Positions 13,729 to 26,022 of a stretch of 64,000 bases of DNA are shown piece after piece. The stretch covers positions 616,336 to 680,335 of the forward strand of contig VYZI01000347.1 in assembly GCA_013397695.1 (NCBI GenBank). Direction: 5' to 3'. The notes under the pieces were generated by a model. The model did not search any database and was not told the DNA's origin. It saw only the letters and a list, made by a program, of their open reading frames with translations. The translations under genes and the position numbers were made by a program. Numbering within the stretch: position 1 is the first letter of the stretch; each line of letters begins with the position of its first letter. The stretch is from Centropus unirufus (lineage: Eukaryota > Chordata > Aves > Cuculiformes > Centropidae).

Positions 13729-13884
13729 CCAAGTGATGCAAGTGACCTTTGGGATGGAGGAGACCGCAGTTGAGTTCATCTCCTGCTTCAAGAGCTTCTT
13801 TGTTGGCTGGAAGCAAAGCAGAGAATGTGAGTTTCTTTTCAAGGAAGTGTTTGTACTGTCAGGCTCACAAAGGCAACTTTCCTC

Positions 13885-13903
13885 TTTTTTTTTTTTTTTT
13901 TTT
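13885..13903. repeat. T19 homopolymer
   Basis: Nineteen T residues, the longest homopolymer noted in the window, lie about 160 bp after the CR1 fragment. It is likely to vary in length between individuals. Confidence 0.9.
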
Positions 13904-16900
13904 ATTCCCTCACCCAGGAATGGTATCATCTGGACTGCAGACTGCTGAGACATCTGCATACATTGTGCAGCACTTATAGTGCAGTGTGGGTTTTTGATTA
14001 AGGGATTTTACAGCCGTGTTTGTTATGTGAATTCCCGTAGGTTGGAAAGGATATAAAAATGGGTTTCGTTTCCTGGATCAGTTTTCTAACCTGTAAGTTT
14101 GATATAACAAGGAACATTGCATTTTCTGCCCTTTGTTGAATCCAGTGCTGAGCAGGAGGTGGGCTCTGTTTTCCCCCCAGGAGGGTGTGGCAGGGGTGCC
14201 TGCACAGGGATCCCAAACAGCAGTAGGCACCGAGGTAATCCTATCCCATAAGCTGGCAGTCAGGGCATTTGTTCATAGGAACAGCAGAGTAAGAAACTGA
14301 GAGTAGCAGGAGAGGGAGGAAGGACATTGTCCTTATCTTTGGTAGAGCGAAAGCATATCGTACCCTTGCTTTCAGAGCCCTCTGACCTTACTGGCTGGTT
14401 ACAATAAATATTGTTCAGTGCACAGACACCTGTAGCTTGATGGTTGTTAGGAAGGGAAGAGGAGATGATTTTTCCAGATGGCAACAATTATGATGTTAGC
14501 TGGAAGCGTTATTTTAGTTCTGAAATCCCATTACACTGGATTTGTGCAAAAGGGGAAGGGAGCAATCTCTGTTATATCAAACGTAGAGTCCGGAGGCAAG
14601 ACAGGGTATACAGATATTGGGAAATAGATGAGTGGTGCTGGGCGATGTGCCTGTGTCCAGCTGCTCCCGCATTTCAGGAAGGCTTTGGAGCAAGGGGAAT
14701 TTGGAAGCTGTTTTATAGCTGTTCTCAGCAAGTTCCTTCCAAGCACAGGGAGGTGCGGTGAGAGGAGCTTTGAAGATGATCACTTCAAGGCAATGGGCAG
14801 TGGAGGTCCCAGCCCTTTTTGCAGCATCAGTTAGGTCTTGCTCAGCTAAAATCCCTGCCCACTTACTTCTGGGTTTTCTTCTGGTGTGAGCAGGATTGCT
14901 TTGCAAATACGAAGGAACTAATTTTCATGCTTCCCCTGAAACAAAGAGCCAGTGAGCAGGGAAATGTCGAGTTTTCTGAGTGCTCCTTAACCCCGTGCAG
15001 TTCAAGATGCTTGAGACTTAGATTTACTGCTTTTTTTTTAGGCTGCTTAGCTCTTTGTAGGCGCTTCTGGCACTCGTGGCTCAAAACTTTGATTAACATG
15101 ATCTGCAGATTGCAAATGTTCCAGTGTGAACCCCAGATATGCAGAAAATGAAGTTGACCCTTCCTCTGTTCTTTGGAAGAAACAATGCATCAGCCAAAAA
15201 GTAATTTAAAGTATTTTACTTCTATCACCAGAGGATCTGGAAAAGAACTCTTGACCTGCACAGTTTCTATAGAAATGCTCATGGTGATCAGTGTTCTTTC
15301 TTAGGAAATAAACAGGTTTTAAGTTTTGAGCTAGGAGTGTGATACAATTCTAAGAGGTAAGACCTGGCTTTGCATTGGAGCACTTAATAATGACCAGATT
15401 GCTCTTGCACTTTTCTGCCACTCCAAGTCTTGCTCATGACTCACTTGGCAAGCTTTGCCATTGCAAAGGTTGGGGTCCTACAGATGAGTTCCCTTCACTG
15501 CTTTAGAACAGTCTTTGTTTGACACTGAATGGAGCAGCAGTCAAGCAGACAAAAATAGATACTCCAGTCATGTGGTTAAAGGCATCATGCATATGTCCAA
15601 GGAAGGACAAATCTAAGTTACATAGCCAAGTGTAACTTTAGTATTTCACATATTCTGCAATTTTAGCAGCGCTTTTTGAAGATGTCATATTTTCAAGTAT
15701 TTGTATGTTTTGGCGATTTGGCAAGAATGAAATCTCTGGATTCTCTTTGCTGAATCACTTGCTTGGCTACTGTGCAACAGTTTTCCGTTCCTCCAGATCA
15801 CGTGGTCAGGAAGTCTGCACTAAATCCGAAGGGGCTGCATGTCTGAAAAGCCATACCCTTACGTGTGCAAACAAGAGGTCACAGGGAAAAATCCTCAGTG
15901 CTACAGCATTTATTAATAGGTAGATGATCCTTTAGGGGTGGCACCTGCATTTCTTGGTAAACAAAGCTCATGTAACTTGGGGAAAAATGGGCAAGAAAGT
16001 CATATCACTGCACTGAGGACATCTTGATCTTGCCCCACTTTTCATTTGTCCCATGTGCTGTAGTTGCTTTACAGGAAACAATTGACACTTGTAAGGGAAA
16101 GGACTTACCTGTAAGTATAAATTCTGTTGAATTATCAAGCAACATTGTTCTTCACTGCTGGATCTCTCATCCTTGTGGGACTTAACTGTGGATGCTTTAA
16201 AGAAGAGCTATTTCTGCTTGAAGAAGAGTCTCTGTTGCTTAGGAAATATTTTGTTCCATAGATCTGTAGCTGGATTTTGTCTTGTAAAACACCTGTAAGA
16301 CTATCTAAAAACTAGTTCTTTAATAAGTTAATTGATCAAATCGATTTTTTTTTCCATATTGTCGTGGGAACGTTGCGTGTCCATTGCCTCTTGGTCCTGG
16401 ACAAGTGCAACAGAGCCTACAACAAAGGAGGAAGCGTGGCCAGCAAAGTCTGTTTGGCCAATAACTGACATGCTTGGAAGAGGCCCCTTTACATCACTGG
16501 AGAACAAATTGCTTCCTCCTGCTTGGCTTCAGAAGTTCTCACTTTAGTGTCTGCGCCTCCCTTGCTTGGTGGGCTCTGTTACAGCCGGCTCTGAAAAGCT
16601 CTTGTTTGGTTTGCTTGTGGGAGACTTTTTGCAGAGGCTTGAGTCGTGCTTGTCAGGAGGTTTCACTGCGCTGCGTTCCAGATGCCTCACGCATGCTTGG
16701 TGCGTGGTAGCAAGCACGTGCTGCGGCACGGAGGCAGTGGGTCAGAAAGTGTGCAGCAGAAGCTGGTGAATGAAATATGTCACGTTCAGAAAGGAGATGT
16801 AAATCACTGCTTTAATGTAATAGATTAAGTGCCTCCCTCCATTTAATGTTTTCATTCCAAAACAAGTTTAACACAGGTAAACACTGACCCCAAGGTGTTT

Positions 16901-17094
16901 CACTATATAATGTCAAACATACATTAGAAAGAGCTGTTAACAGACTTCTACTTGTAGCTTTCAGACTGTATTTGATAAGGGTGAAAGATGTGCTGATTAT
17001 TTTCTAGCATGAGAGGGTAAAAAGGCTTTTCTTGCAATCCACATTGCTCCTCCCTGTGCCCCCCTGTAGCCCACCAACCGCACACTTGCGGTCT

Positions 17095-17146
17095 GCCTCC
17101 GTCTGAGAAACTGTGGCGCCTCTGTCTGAGAAACTGTGGCACCTCC
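17095..17146. repeat. 23-bp tandem duplication upstream of an LCLAT1 exon
   Basis: Two adjacent 23-bp units (17095-17117 and 17118-17140) differ at a single base in their first six positions (GCCTCC versus GCCTCT) and share GTCTGAGAAACTGTGGC. A six-base partial third unit (ACCTCC) follows. The array ends 108 bp before the exon that begins at 17255. High similarity between copies suggests a recent duplication or a small minisatellite. Confidence 0.9.
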
Positions 17147-17254
17147 GTGATGTCTGAGCTGCTCTTGTACTGCTCCTGTCGTGTAATAATAATATTTAAT
17201 TCTTGGTCTACATGCACACTAACAGAAAATGGTGCTCTTTCTTCTCTCCTCCAG

Positions 17255-17371
17255 CCAATACCAAAGCCCGCAGTAATGAATTCGCTGAAAAGAATGGACT
17301 ACAGAAATACGAGTATGTCTTACATCCACGAACCACTGGATTCACTTTTGTGGTGGAGCGGCTGAGGGAAG
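17255..17371 (+). CDS. LCLAT1: LCLAT1 internal coding exon with the HPRTTG motif
   Basis: This 117-bp exon completes the split Ala codon with CC, then encodes 38 codons starting NTKARSNEFAEKNGLQKYEY and ending FVVERLRE, with one base of a split Gly codon. HPRTTG at 17323-17340 corresponds to the conserved proline-containing motif IV block that follows FPEGT in AGPAT-like enzymes (family knowledge). The acceptor has a strong pyrimidine tract (ctctcctccag) and the donor is GAAG|gtaatg at 17372. Like the previous exon it is flanked by phase-1 introns and divisible by three. The next LCLAT1 exon, expected to begin with Asn-Tyr-Leu-Asp, was not found in the remaining 46 kb. Confidence 0.94.
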
Positions 17372-18360
17372 GTAATGCTGCTTGGGGTGGCTTTGTTCTT
17401 TCTTTCCTTTAAGGTAACGAATCTCACCCAGGCTGTAGAAGCTGATATTCACGACAGGGCTTGAAGTAGTTCCAGAAAATCTTCACGTGTCCATTGGACT
17501 GTGTTTGCAGCCTTGCTATAAATGCTTTTAACATGGAGAGATCAGAGAGAAATTATTAGCAGACACCAACATCATCATGAGAGGTGCAGTTGAGAAAAAC
17601 ATGCTATTATTTTTTTAATTTTGTATCTTGTTTAGCAGTCCCCCTCAGAAAATGGGCAAGATCCCTAAGAAATTCAGGGTTGTTGCCCACGTAGTCCTGA
17701 ACCTTGCCAGGTGGCTGACACCACGCACAGATGTGTGTGACACTGCTCATTCTGAAGACCATCAGGCTTTGAGTCTGGGAGCTGAGACAAGAAGTTGTGA
17801 TATTCGATGGACAGAGGGAATGCATGGCAGCACGTTGGTGCAGCACATCAGCTGCCTGGTGTGGCCAGCTTTTCCAAGTGATGGTAACTTGGAGAAGCTG
17901 CGTGAAACAGGAGTTGTGCAGAATGGTGGGTGAGAGAACACCTGATTCCAGCTGTTTACTTGGGTGTGGTCTGCCATCCCTGTGTGAACCAGGGGGAGAG
18001 ACTAAATCCCTGTTATCAGAACTTAAAGAAGTGGCTACCTGTTAAATGGAGGTGTTTTTGCATTGTGGGAATGGGCATTTGAGGAAGTTTGAGGCCATTG
18101 CAGTGTGAGCTTTAAACAATACTGATGTGACAGCGAGTCAGGTACCGCAGAGTGGATGCTAGCAGCATCTGTGAACGTATGGATGAAGGAAATAAACACG
18201 TACAATAGATCTGGAGTGACTTGTTTATAGGCTAGGGAAGAGTGGCTCTAGACCTGTAAGGCATGCTGGTTATCCTGCCTGCCAAAGGAGGATGTTTGAG
18301 ATTATTAAAAAGAATAAGGGCTTACTGGTAGGCTTTTTCCCTTGCTGAAATCCTTGTTCA

Positions 18361-18432
18361 GATCCAGTGGCAGGGATGTTGGAACTGGATAATCTTGAAG
18401 GTCCCTTCCAACCAAAACCGTTCTATGATTTT
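18361..18432 (+). mobile_element. Short CR1 3'-end fragment, sense orientation
   Basis: About 72 bp match the CR1 3' terminus: GGCAGGGATGTTGGAACTGG, then a GGTCCCTTCCAACC stretch and a single ATTCTATGAT-like tail (TTCTATGATTTTAG). It is heavily 5'-truncated and non-coding. Confidence 0.85.
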
Positions 18433-20654
18433 AGGAGCAGAGCTGGTTTGCATTTTGTCTAATTCCTACTAAGCAGGTGTCCCAAAAATCACTGTAAAGC
18501 CTTTGATGTTTTTCCTAGCTGGACCATGTCTCTTTCGGACTCTGTCAGTGGTGGCCACCTTACATTTTGATCTGTCCTGGATGGTTAGCGTTCAATTTGC
18601 TGTGGTTAAAAAACTTGCCACGTACACAATTTCAAAAGCTTGTTTTACTTAAAACTTTTCAGCACTGGGTTAACCCAGCGCATAATGATATTTCTAGCCT
18701 GGAATAAATTTTCAGTTAAAGGAACGTCTTCAGCTTGAAATATTATCCACCTAATAATAATTCTGTATTTGCTGCAGAAACAAGCTTTGTGGTTACGCAG
18801 TCATTTTCTAACTCTATAAAAATGCTTTTCTCTTGTATGAGACATCTATGCAAATCAGGCTATTGGGTTATAAGAAGGAAAATATTTGAGGCTGATCTTC
18901 TGCAGAACAAAGCTGGGGAAAAACCAAAAGCATTCCTACATGATTTTTTTTTGTCCAGTCTTTCGAATGCTTTTAAGTCCTGCTTTTATTTAAGGCAAGC
19001 AAATATTCTATGAAATATTAAGTTCACTTTAGTTTTGAATTTATGCAGCATTTGGTACGATGATAGGCATTATAAGCTGTATATCTTATGCCTGCATGCT
19101 ATTATATATTCAACTGGCGTTTTCAAATACAAAGTTTTTACTTACTAATTTAAAAGTTGGCTTTCTGTTGTTTGCAAGTGTGCCAAATACAGACTGTGCT
19201 GCAATAGTTTAATTTATGTCTAAAGCTGTCATTGCTTGTCTTCAGAACACAGAGTATGATGTGCTACATATATACATATCTTCGCCTGTAAAATATAGAT
19301 GTCCGGGTAGATGTTCAGATACCAGTGGCACAGCCGGTATGTAATGTTGTTGTGCAGCTCTGGTTTGACCTCTCATATGTTAGAAAGCCTGTTTTGCAGC
19401 TCTGATTCCTGACACCAGCAGTAACAGAGAAATCCAGGGTTATTAGGGATGTGGTGTTAACATCGCATCCCAGTTTCTGGGCTGTCCTAATGCTACAGTG
19501 GCAGGAGTAATCCCAGAAGTAGATTTGTTTCCTTTTCCCCTGCTCCTGCTGCATGCACAGAGCGGGGTCTGTGACTTTAACATGCTGGAGTAGTGGAGTT
19601 GCTAACATCATGTTTGCGTCTTTGGCAGTATTTCTGTGCACAGATGACAACCTCATTGCCCTGCAGCTCTCCTGTGAATACGTTCTGGCTCATGGCTGTT
19701 TTCCATTCCCCAGGCTCAAGTGTCTTCACTTCAGGCCTGAGTACATTATTTTGCTCCAAAAATAGGTTGATGAAAAGAGGGGGGAAATGTCATTAGAAGT
19801 TTAACTGCTTTTTGAACGTTGAAAAACCTAATTTAATTTGGCAAGAACCCTGATTAATTTGCATCACAAGCTGCAGCATGAAAGAATTACCCCTTATTAT
19901 ATAAAAATAACTACTAGCAACCCTTCTGAATAGGAAATGAAGAATCGGGAAGAAATAACCTTCAGTAAGATGTCACTCGTGTCCCTGCAGGGGAATTTCT
20001 TCCTAGTGGAAGCCCTGACTGCACTCTAACAGCATAATCCCAGCAGTTAAGCAGTTACCAGTCCTTGGCTTTCCAGAGATGGCAGGAATGTCTGAATGGT
20101 GTGAATGGATTCCTGCCAGGGATGACCAGCACTTGGATTCCTCTGACTGCCTTCTCACTCGTAGCTGGTTGATAATTTGGCTGTTGATCCCTTTTGTCTG
20201 TAGGTGCTGCTGTGTTGATTTCTAAGTCATTGGTGAGACTGGGGCGACTAAGAAAAAAATACATATATAACCTCCACCAACAAAGTCTTAAGAACTGTTC
20301 AGGCAGTTCGTCTTGGTGTTTGAGTCTCCTACCTTTCTTCCCACGCTCTGGCTCTTGATGAAAGATAGCTCTTGCCTGATGCACCGAGCCCTCTGAGCAG
20401 AGACCCAGGTAACACCAGCTGGTTTTCCCTTATTAATATTATTTCATTTGTAAATGATCCAATTACTGTTTCCTCACTTGTATAAACCTTGGTACCACCC
20501 ACAAGCAAACACAGACTAGGAACATGCCGGAGCTGTACAAATAATAATGCACTAAGGAGAGTAAGGGCTGCAGCTTTTCCTGATCTCTAAGCAAGAAAAA
20601 GACGTAAATTTGATTCAATATTGATTTTTGGAGAAGAGTGTTCCTTTGGCTCAA

Positions 20655-22381
20655 TCACTGTTTTAAGTAGGGTGATTTAATTACAATGTCATTGTGCATG
20701 TAAGAGAAAATAGAGGATAGAAATAGGAGCATGGACGGAAAGGCTGTGTGGAAGCTGGATAGGGGTGGCTGGCTGTTACTTGGAGATGCTGAGTAAGAGA
20801 GGAACAGAACTTTCAGTAAGGACTAATGAAGATGGAAAAGTATTAAATATACTTAGACTAAATATAGATGAACAAACTAGATGCATTTTTCAGCCCCGCC
20901 AGAAGATGATCCTTGTTGGGAGAGATTATTGAATTTCTCATGCATTGTGATCGGCTCTGCACAGACAAAGCAGGTTTGTGAGGCTCTTCATTAATCTTTA
21001 CTGATGCGTGTCACTCAATAGCCCTGGCCTTTTCCCTAGCATGCTTCAAAGCATGCTTCTGAAAACACTCTGGCCCTGTTCTATCAAAATAGCATATGTC
21101 AAAAGCGTATGAACTCCATTAATTGCACACTTTCTCAGTGCTGAAGCACATTTGATTGCTTCAATCAATTGCCCTGTGGAAGACGAAACCCTTGTTGACT
21201 AAAGTGGCTGCTGGAATGCCATGTACTTTATTCAGCACACTATTGCATCTGTTTAGTTGGCTATTGATAGAAAGCAAAGGGAAATAACACAGTCAATTTG
21301 CATCTTTCTTATCATGTTTACTTGGTCAAGTGTATAATTTGTCAAAGGTGAGCATTTTTTGGAAAGACAGAGTCAGCACGTGTGAATGGGCAGCAGAAAA
21401 TGAACACCAAAATTAAGACTGGTCATGATTTCTTTTTAAATATATATCTCATCATTATATACCTCTCTTTAAAGAATGCTTCAAATCATCTCTAATCCTT
21501 TTTAAAGTCTGAAGCTTTGGACAGATGCTACGTATGGAGTTATCTGGCAGAACTGGGTTTAAGGCAAATCATCTCCATTAGCAAAATGTGGGACTTTGAA
21601 AATGACCGAAATGGGCAGGAGTTTAAATTAAGTCTTTCATATACGCATGCCTTTAGCAAAGTTAATTGAAACCATCTCTGGTTTATATAATGCTCATGAA
21701 GATCTGGTTTGTGAGGTCCTTATTTGAGAGGTCAGGAGGTTCCTTAGAAATTAAGGATTGCTTCTGAATCCCGGTCGTGTTTCAGTGAGTGTTTTCTGAA
21801 GTCCGAAGGACATTGACAATTCAGCTGGCTTGAACATTCAGTTTCAAAGAGAGGGGAAATGATACCAGTGGACTGGATTCAATGTTGTCTGGATTCAGTG
21901 AATTGACATATATTATTATTGGCATAATGTCTGTAATCGTAGCCAAATCGTCTGTCGAAAGAAAATAGTTGTTTACAAATGTTGTCTTAAAATTGCTTCA
22001 TGGCTTGTGTTTTCTCTGGACTAAATAAACAACGAGGATTAGGACAGAGCTGAGGTTCTAAAGCATTGTTAGAAGATTCTTCATACTACTGCAGCCAATC
22101 ATTCCTGCCAGCATTAAATTTTAACTGACCTCTGTTTGATGCTTCCTCCACATCTATCAGCAGTCTTTAATATCCAGATAAATTAGACTGGATGTTCCTA
22201 TTATGGAGTTTATATTTTACCAGTTTTACAGTATGATGAAGAGTCAGAATTACTTGTCTTCCTGTAGTATTTCAGCATTAGATTTACTTCTGCTTCATCA
22301 TTGGCCAACTGAAAACCAATATCGCAGATACCAGCTGCCCACTACAGCATCCCAAAATAAAAAGGTACAGATTTAACATGC
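20655..22381. other. ORF-free A+T-rich block, candidate conserved non-coding sequence
   Basis: No frame on either strand stays open for 60 codons across this 1.7 kb. No CR1 or simple-repeat expansion was recognised. The sequence has a dense mix of ATTA/TAAT and TGATTG-type motifs and two compact inverted repeats: AGCATGCTT/AAGCATGCT at 21038-21057 with a 2-nt spacer, and TTGATTG/CAATCAA at 21152-21168 with a 3-nt spacer. This texture is common in developmental enhancers, but that reading is inference; only a multi-species alignment can establish it. Confidence 0.3.
21038..21057. repeat. 9-bp inverted repeat, 2-nt spacer
   Basis: Arms AGCATGCTT (21038-21046) and AAGCATGCT (21049-21057) are perfect reverse complements. 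Because GCATGC is itself palindromic, the arms also read as a direct repeat of GCATGCTT. It is more likely a protein-binding palindrome than a stable RNA hairpin, as the loop is only two bases. Confidence 0.85.
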
Positions 22382-24162
22382 TTGCTTTCGTTGCCTGTCC
22401 TTGCTGATGAACAGAAACTGTCATTCTCATCCTTTTTCCATGATTCATTCAAAATTGAGTTTTTCCCCCAAATAAGTGTTTATGTACACACATTCAGCAG
22501 CCAGTCTGTATCTTCTGTTGTTGATGCTGGAGTTGTATGGCATTCCAGTAACTGTTTCACTGCTGGGACAGAAAAGTTGTGTTTACATGTTCAACCCAGG
22601 ATAGGTTTATATCTGTCAACATTTTAACCCTTTGACATTTATTAACGGTTATGCAGATTCTGTGTGCTTTTCTGGGAGCTGCAGTATTCTTTTGTGTGTA
22701 CTGATGTACTTAATTCTTAATGCTATGTGTTTGGGTTGTCCCACAGTCCAGCGTGTGTATATGGCAGTGTGGAGCCAAGAACTCAGGGAGACAGATGAGA
22801 GGGTTAATGGGAGGCGAGAATCAGCACCTCTTGAAAGCTGGTGGGGACGGTTTGGTTCACCCTTGCTGAGCTGTGGTAACTGCACAGTTGTGCAGGAGGT
22901 CCTCATGCATGGTGTCTGGCTTCTCTCTGTGTGCAGAGAATGTGATATGATCCTGTATAATGACCTGAATGGCTGAGGTTCTGTCTACAGGAGATGATGC
23001 TGCCTTGAGTCCTGCAATTTTCATGTGAGCCGAGATGCTCAAATCCAATGTGTTTGTATAAATGGTGTTTAAAGTTCAGGCTCTTGATTCAGAAATTCAT
23101 TAACAAGGCTCTTTAGCTTGAAGTAGCTGGAGTGTATCAGCACCCAGGGCTACTTTCTTATTCTGGCTTTGGAAGAGAGAGAGGTAGGAGACTTCTCTTG
23201 TGAGCAGATGAAATCTCATTGCTTAGTGCTGCCCCAATACTGCCAAAGGCTTGGCTTTGGTTGTGGGTGATGCCCCTGCTCTGCACAGTTACGTCCAAGG
23301 CACCTACAGCTTGCAGATGAACGTCATTTGTTCTTTCACACGTAAAACAAAGTAATGCCAGTTTCCAAGTGTGCTCTATTTGTGTTTTTAAGGGACAGTT
23401 GATACAGATGTAAAATACAGGTATACTATAGCTCTGTTCATTGACCGAAATGCTCAGGCTGCGGTGGGGGGGTATGATGTATGTACCATATTCTGGTTTG
23501 ATACACAGAGCTTCTTTCCTCTTCTCATTGGTATTGGGTGAGGCATGTGGGTCTCCATTTCAGAAGCATCCACTGAGTTCCCTTCAGTGGTTTTACACTC
23601 GGACTGAGCCACGTGTGCAAGACCTTAGCAGCTCCCAGGTTTGTGCCTGCTTTGTCTTCTGGGTAACAGAGGCACAAGACATAGGAAGGCCCCACATGGA
23701 GTGACAGTGAGGGTTAGATCTGTTGTTGTAATGAAAGCTGGCCTCCTTCACAGTGACCAAAGAGATCTGTGACTCCCAGAATGCTATGCTGGCCCACTGC
23801 TAGAATTCCTTTGGGTTTTGGCGGGGCCCAAGCTCGCGCAGTGATTGGCACTGCTGTCCCTCAGAGCATCCTGCCTGTCCGTGCTGGTTTCTCAGTGCAC
23901 GTGTACACTAAAACCTGTGTGTTTTGGGAACAGGAAAATCTAAGTGGTCACAAGGGCTTTAGGTCCTCAACCAGCTGATTTCACTCATTAAGTCTGCTGG
24001 ATTTGCAGAGATTAAACAGCAACTCTAAACCATTGTTCCTCAATGCAAGGATTTTTATTCTTACCCATTTTTTTCTGGTTGTTTATTTAATTCCTGTGCG
24101 TATCTGCTGCCCAGAGTCCTGTTCCTGAGCAGACAGATACTCAGAAATTACAGAGCTGTTGG

Positions 24163-24186
24163 GAAAGAGCTTTGAGCAGCTCTTTC
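24163..24186. repeat. 9-bp perfect hairpin, 6-nt loop
   Basis: Arms GAAAGAGCT (24163-24171) and AGCTCTTTC (24178-24186) flank TTGAGC. No T-run follows, and nothing marks it as a functional RNA. Confidence 0.8.
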
Positions 24187-25080
24187 ACTGAAAATGCAGT
24201 ATTGGAGCTTCACTTGTTGCCATTAAAAGGAACTTGTGCTTTTATGAGAATTGGACCCAGTGCATTAAATGACCCAGCCATTGACACAGAAATATTGGAT
24301 GTGAATTGGAGCTTGCTTCCATTTTATGCCTTTGTGTATTGGTAGAAAATTCATAACAAGTTAGTCCATTTAAAAAACACAAGGACCTTGTTCAAACCCA
24401 CATTTCTATCACTTGGCTTGCCTGTGAAATTCAGCAATGCAGAACATCAGGTACAGGTACAGGCTGGGGTGCTTTATTGGGAAGGCTGACATTGGTCTCT
24501 GTAGCTGGAGCATGGAAAAGGGCAGCCTGACTTGGTTAACCGTTGGTGTCTACACTTTCTTGCAAACATCATCTGCGTGTGCTGGCTTTGACGTGTGTCT
24601 CGGAACAAGCACTAGCTTTCTGTTAGACATCTTCTGGCCTTTGATGCATGTTGAAGTGTCTGCTGCTGTTTCTTCTTTCACGTCAAACTGGAGCACTGTT
24701 CCACATTGTGTGCCCACCTCAGTGGTAGAGTCCATCATTTCAGTCATCTGGGGGAGGATTTGGGTTGCTCCACACGATGCTTTTCTCTCAGACCCTGTCC
24801 TTTTCTCTGTGCCTCTGAGAAGGGACTGCAGCCCTTCGCAGGAGGGTTGATGGTAGGTCCGCGTACCACTAATGGTGGTTGCAGATTGGCCTGTTGTTGA
24901 TATCCCATGCACACTGATGGTGCTCAGTGGAAATATTTCAGGTTCTGTGCTCCTGAGCCTGTCAAGATCCATCTACTGGAACAATCTCCTCACTCTTACG
25001 TGTGAGTCATGGCTTGTGACAGGCAGGTGCACCATGCAGTGGGTCACTTTCCGCTTACCTCCTTGCAGTTATTAATAGTA

Positions 25081-25740
25081 ATAGAGTTGAAGAATGGTTT
25101 GGGTTGGAAGGGACCTTAAAGTCCATCCAGTTCTGTGTCCCCTGCCACACGCAGGTTGATCAAGTTGCTCCAAGCCCCATCCAACCTGGCCTTGAACACC
25201 TCCATGGATGGGGCATCCACAACGTCTCTGGGCAGCCAGTGCCTCACCACCCTCATCGTGAAGAATTTCTTCCTAATGTCCAACCTAAATCTTCCCACTT
25301 CCAATTTAAAGCCATTCCCCCTCATCTAATCGCTTCATGCCCCGGTAAAAATTCCCTCCTCAGTTTTTCTGTAGCCACTTCCAGTACTGGAAGGCTGCTC
25401 CAAACGTCTCCTTGGAGCCTTCTCTTCTCAAGGCTGAACAACCCCAACTCTCTCATCCTGTACTCACAGCAGAGGTGCTCCAACCCTTGGATCATCTTCA
25501 TGTCCTCCTGTGGACCTGTTCCAACAGCTTCATATCCTTATGTTGGGGATTCCAGAACTAGACACAGGACTCCAGGTGCGGTCTCATGAGAGTGGAGCGG
25601 AGGGGCAGAATACCCTCTCTCAACCTGTTGGCCACGCTGCTTTTATGCAGCCCAGGGTACAATTGGCCTTCTGGGCTGCGAGTGCACATTGTCTGCTCAT
25701 GTCGAGCTTCTCATCAATCAGCACACCCAAGTCGCTGTGG
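25081..25740 (-). mobile_element. CR1 LINE 3' fragment, antisense orientation
   Basis: This is the longest CR1 copy here, about 660 bp. On the minus strand the frame at 25325-25116 reads RFRLDIRKKFFTMRVVRHW and VDAPSMEVFKARLDGAWSNL, the characteristic C-terminal tail of CR1 ORF2. The low-coordinate end carries the reverse complement of the CR1 3' terminus (AATGGTTTGGGTTGGAAGGG). The element is 5'-truncated near 25740. No reverse-transcriptase catalytic region is present and frames are broken, so it is inactive. Long apparent + strand frames across it are antisense shadows. Confidence 0.93.
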
Positions 25741-25990
25741 TAACCACATGAAGAGGTTGTTATTTGCCAGCAGTTACCCCGCAGTGGCGTTAGAGGTTTC
25801 CTCTGTTTTCCCTTCTCTCTGAATACACAGTATCTGTGGTAACAATGTGGTAATGGTTGGCAAATGTGGACTCTTTTAATTGCTTCAACTGGAGGCCTGG
25901 AATGATGTTAGCTCATCAGATGGCGCACATGGAAGGGAAGCTTTGCCACAGATGAGTTCAGGAAAAATGATGGCCCAGTAAAAACTGCAG

Positions 25991-26022
25991 TTTTTTGTTT
26001 GTCTGTTTGTTTGTTTGTTTTT
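25991..26022. repeat. GTTT-type simple repeat
   Basis: A T-run followed by TTTG/TCTG units covers about 32 bp. It is interrupted once by GTCTG and lies 250 bp beyond the CR1 copy. Confidence 0.8.

Larger units (their letters stand above)
8531..17254 (+). other. LCLAT1: LCLAT1 intron of about 8.7 kb (phase 1)
   Basis: The intron runs from donor gtaggc at 8531 to a strong polypyrimidine acceptor (tctttcttctctcctccag) ending at 17254. It contains one CR1 fragment at 13465-13728, a GTTT/ATTT tract at 13235-13260, T19 at 13885-13903 and a 23-bp tandem duplication at 17095-17146 close to the acceptor. A perfect 9-base consensus splice donor occurs on the minus strand at 16103-16111. No further coding exon or RNA gene was recognised. 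Confidence 0.85.

Noticed and set aside
24437..24972. Overlapping 137- and 140-codon frames on opposite strands
   Set aside because: The two overlap antisense to each other, and neither resembles a known protein or shows exon-like splice boundaries.
25104..25589. 161-codon + strand open frame
   Set aside because: It is the antisense strand of the CR1 copy at 25081-25740.
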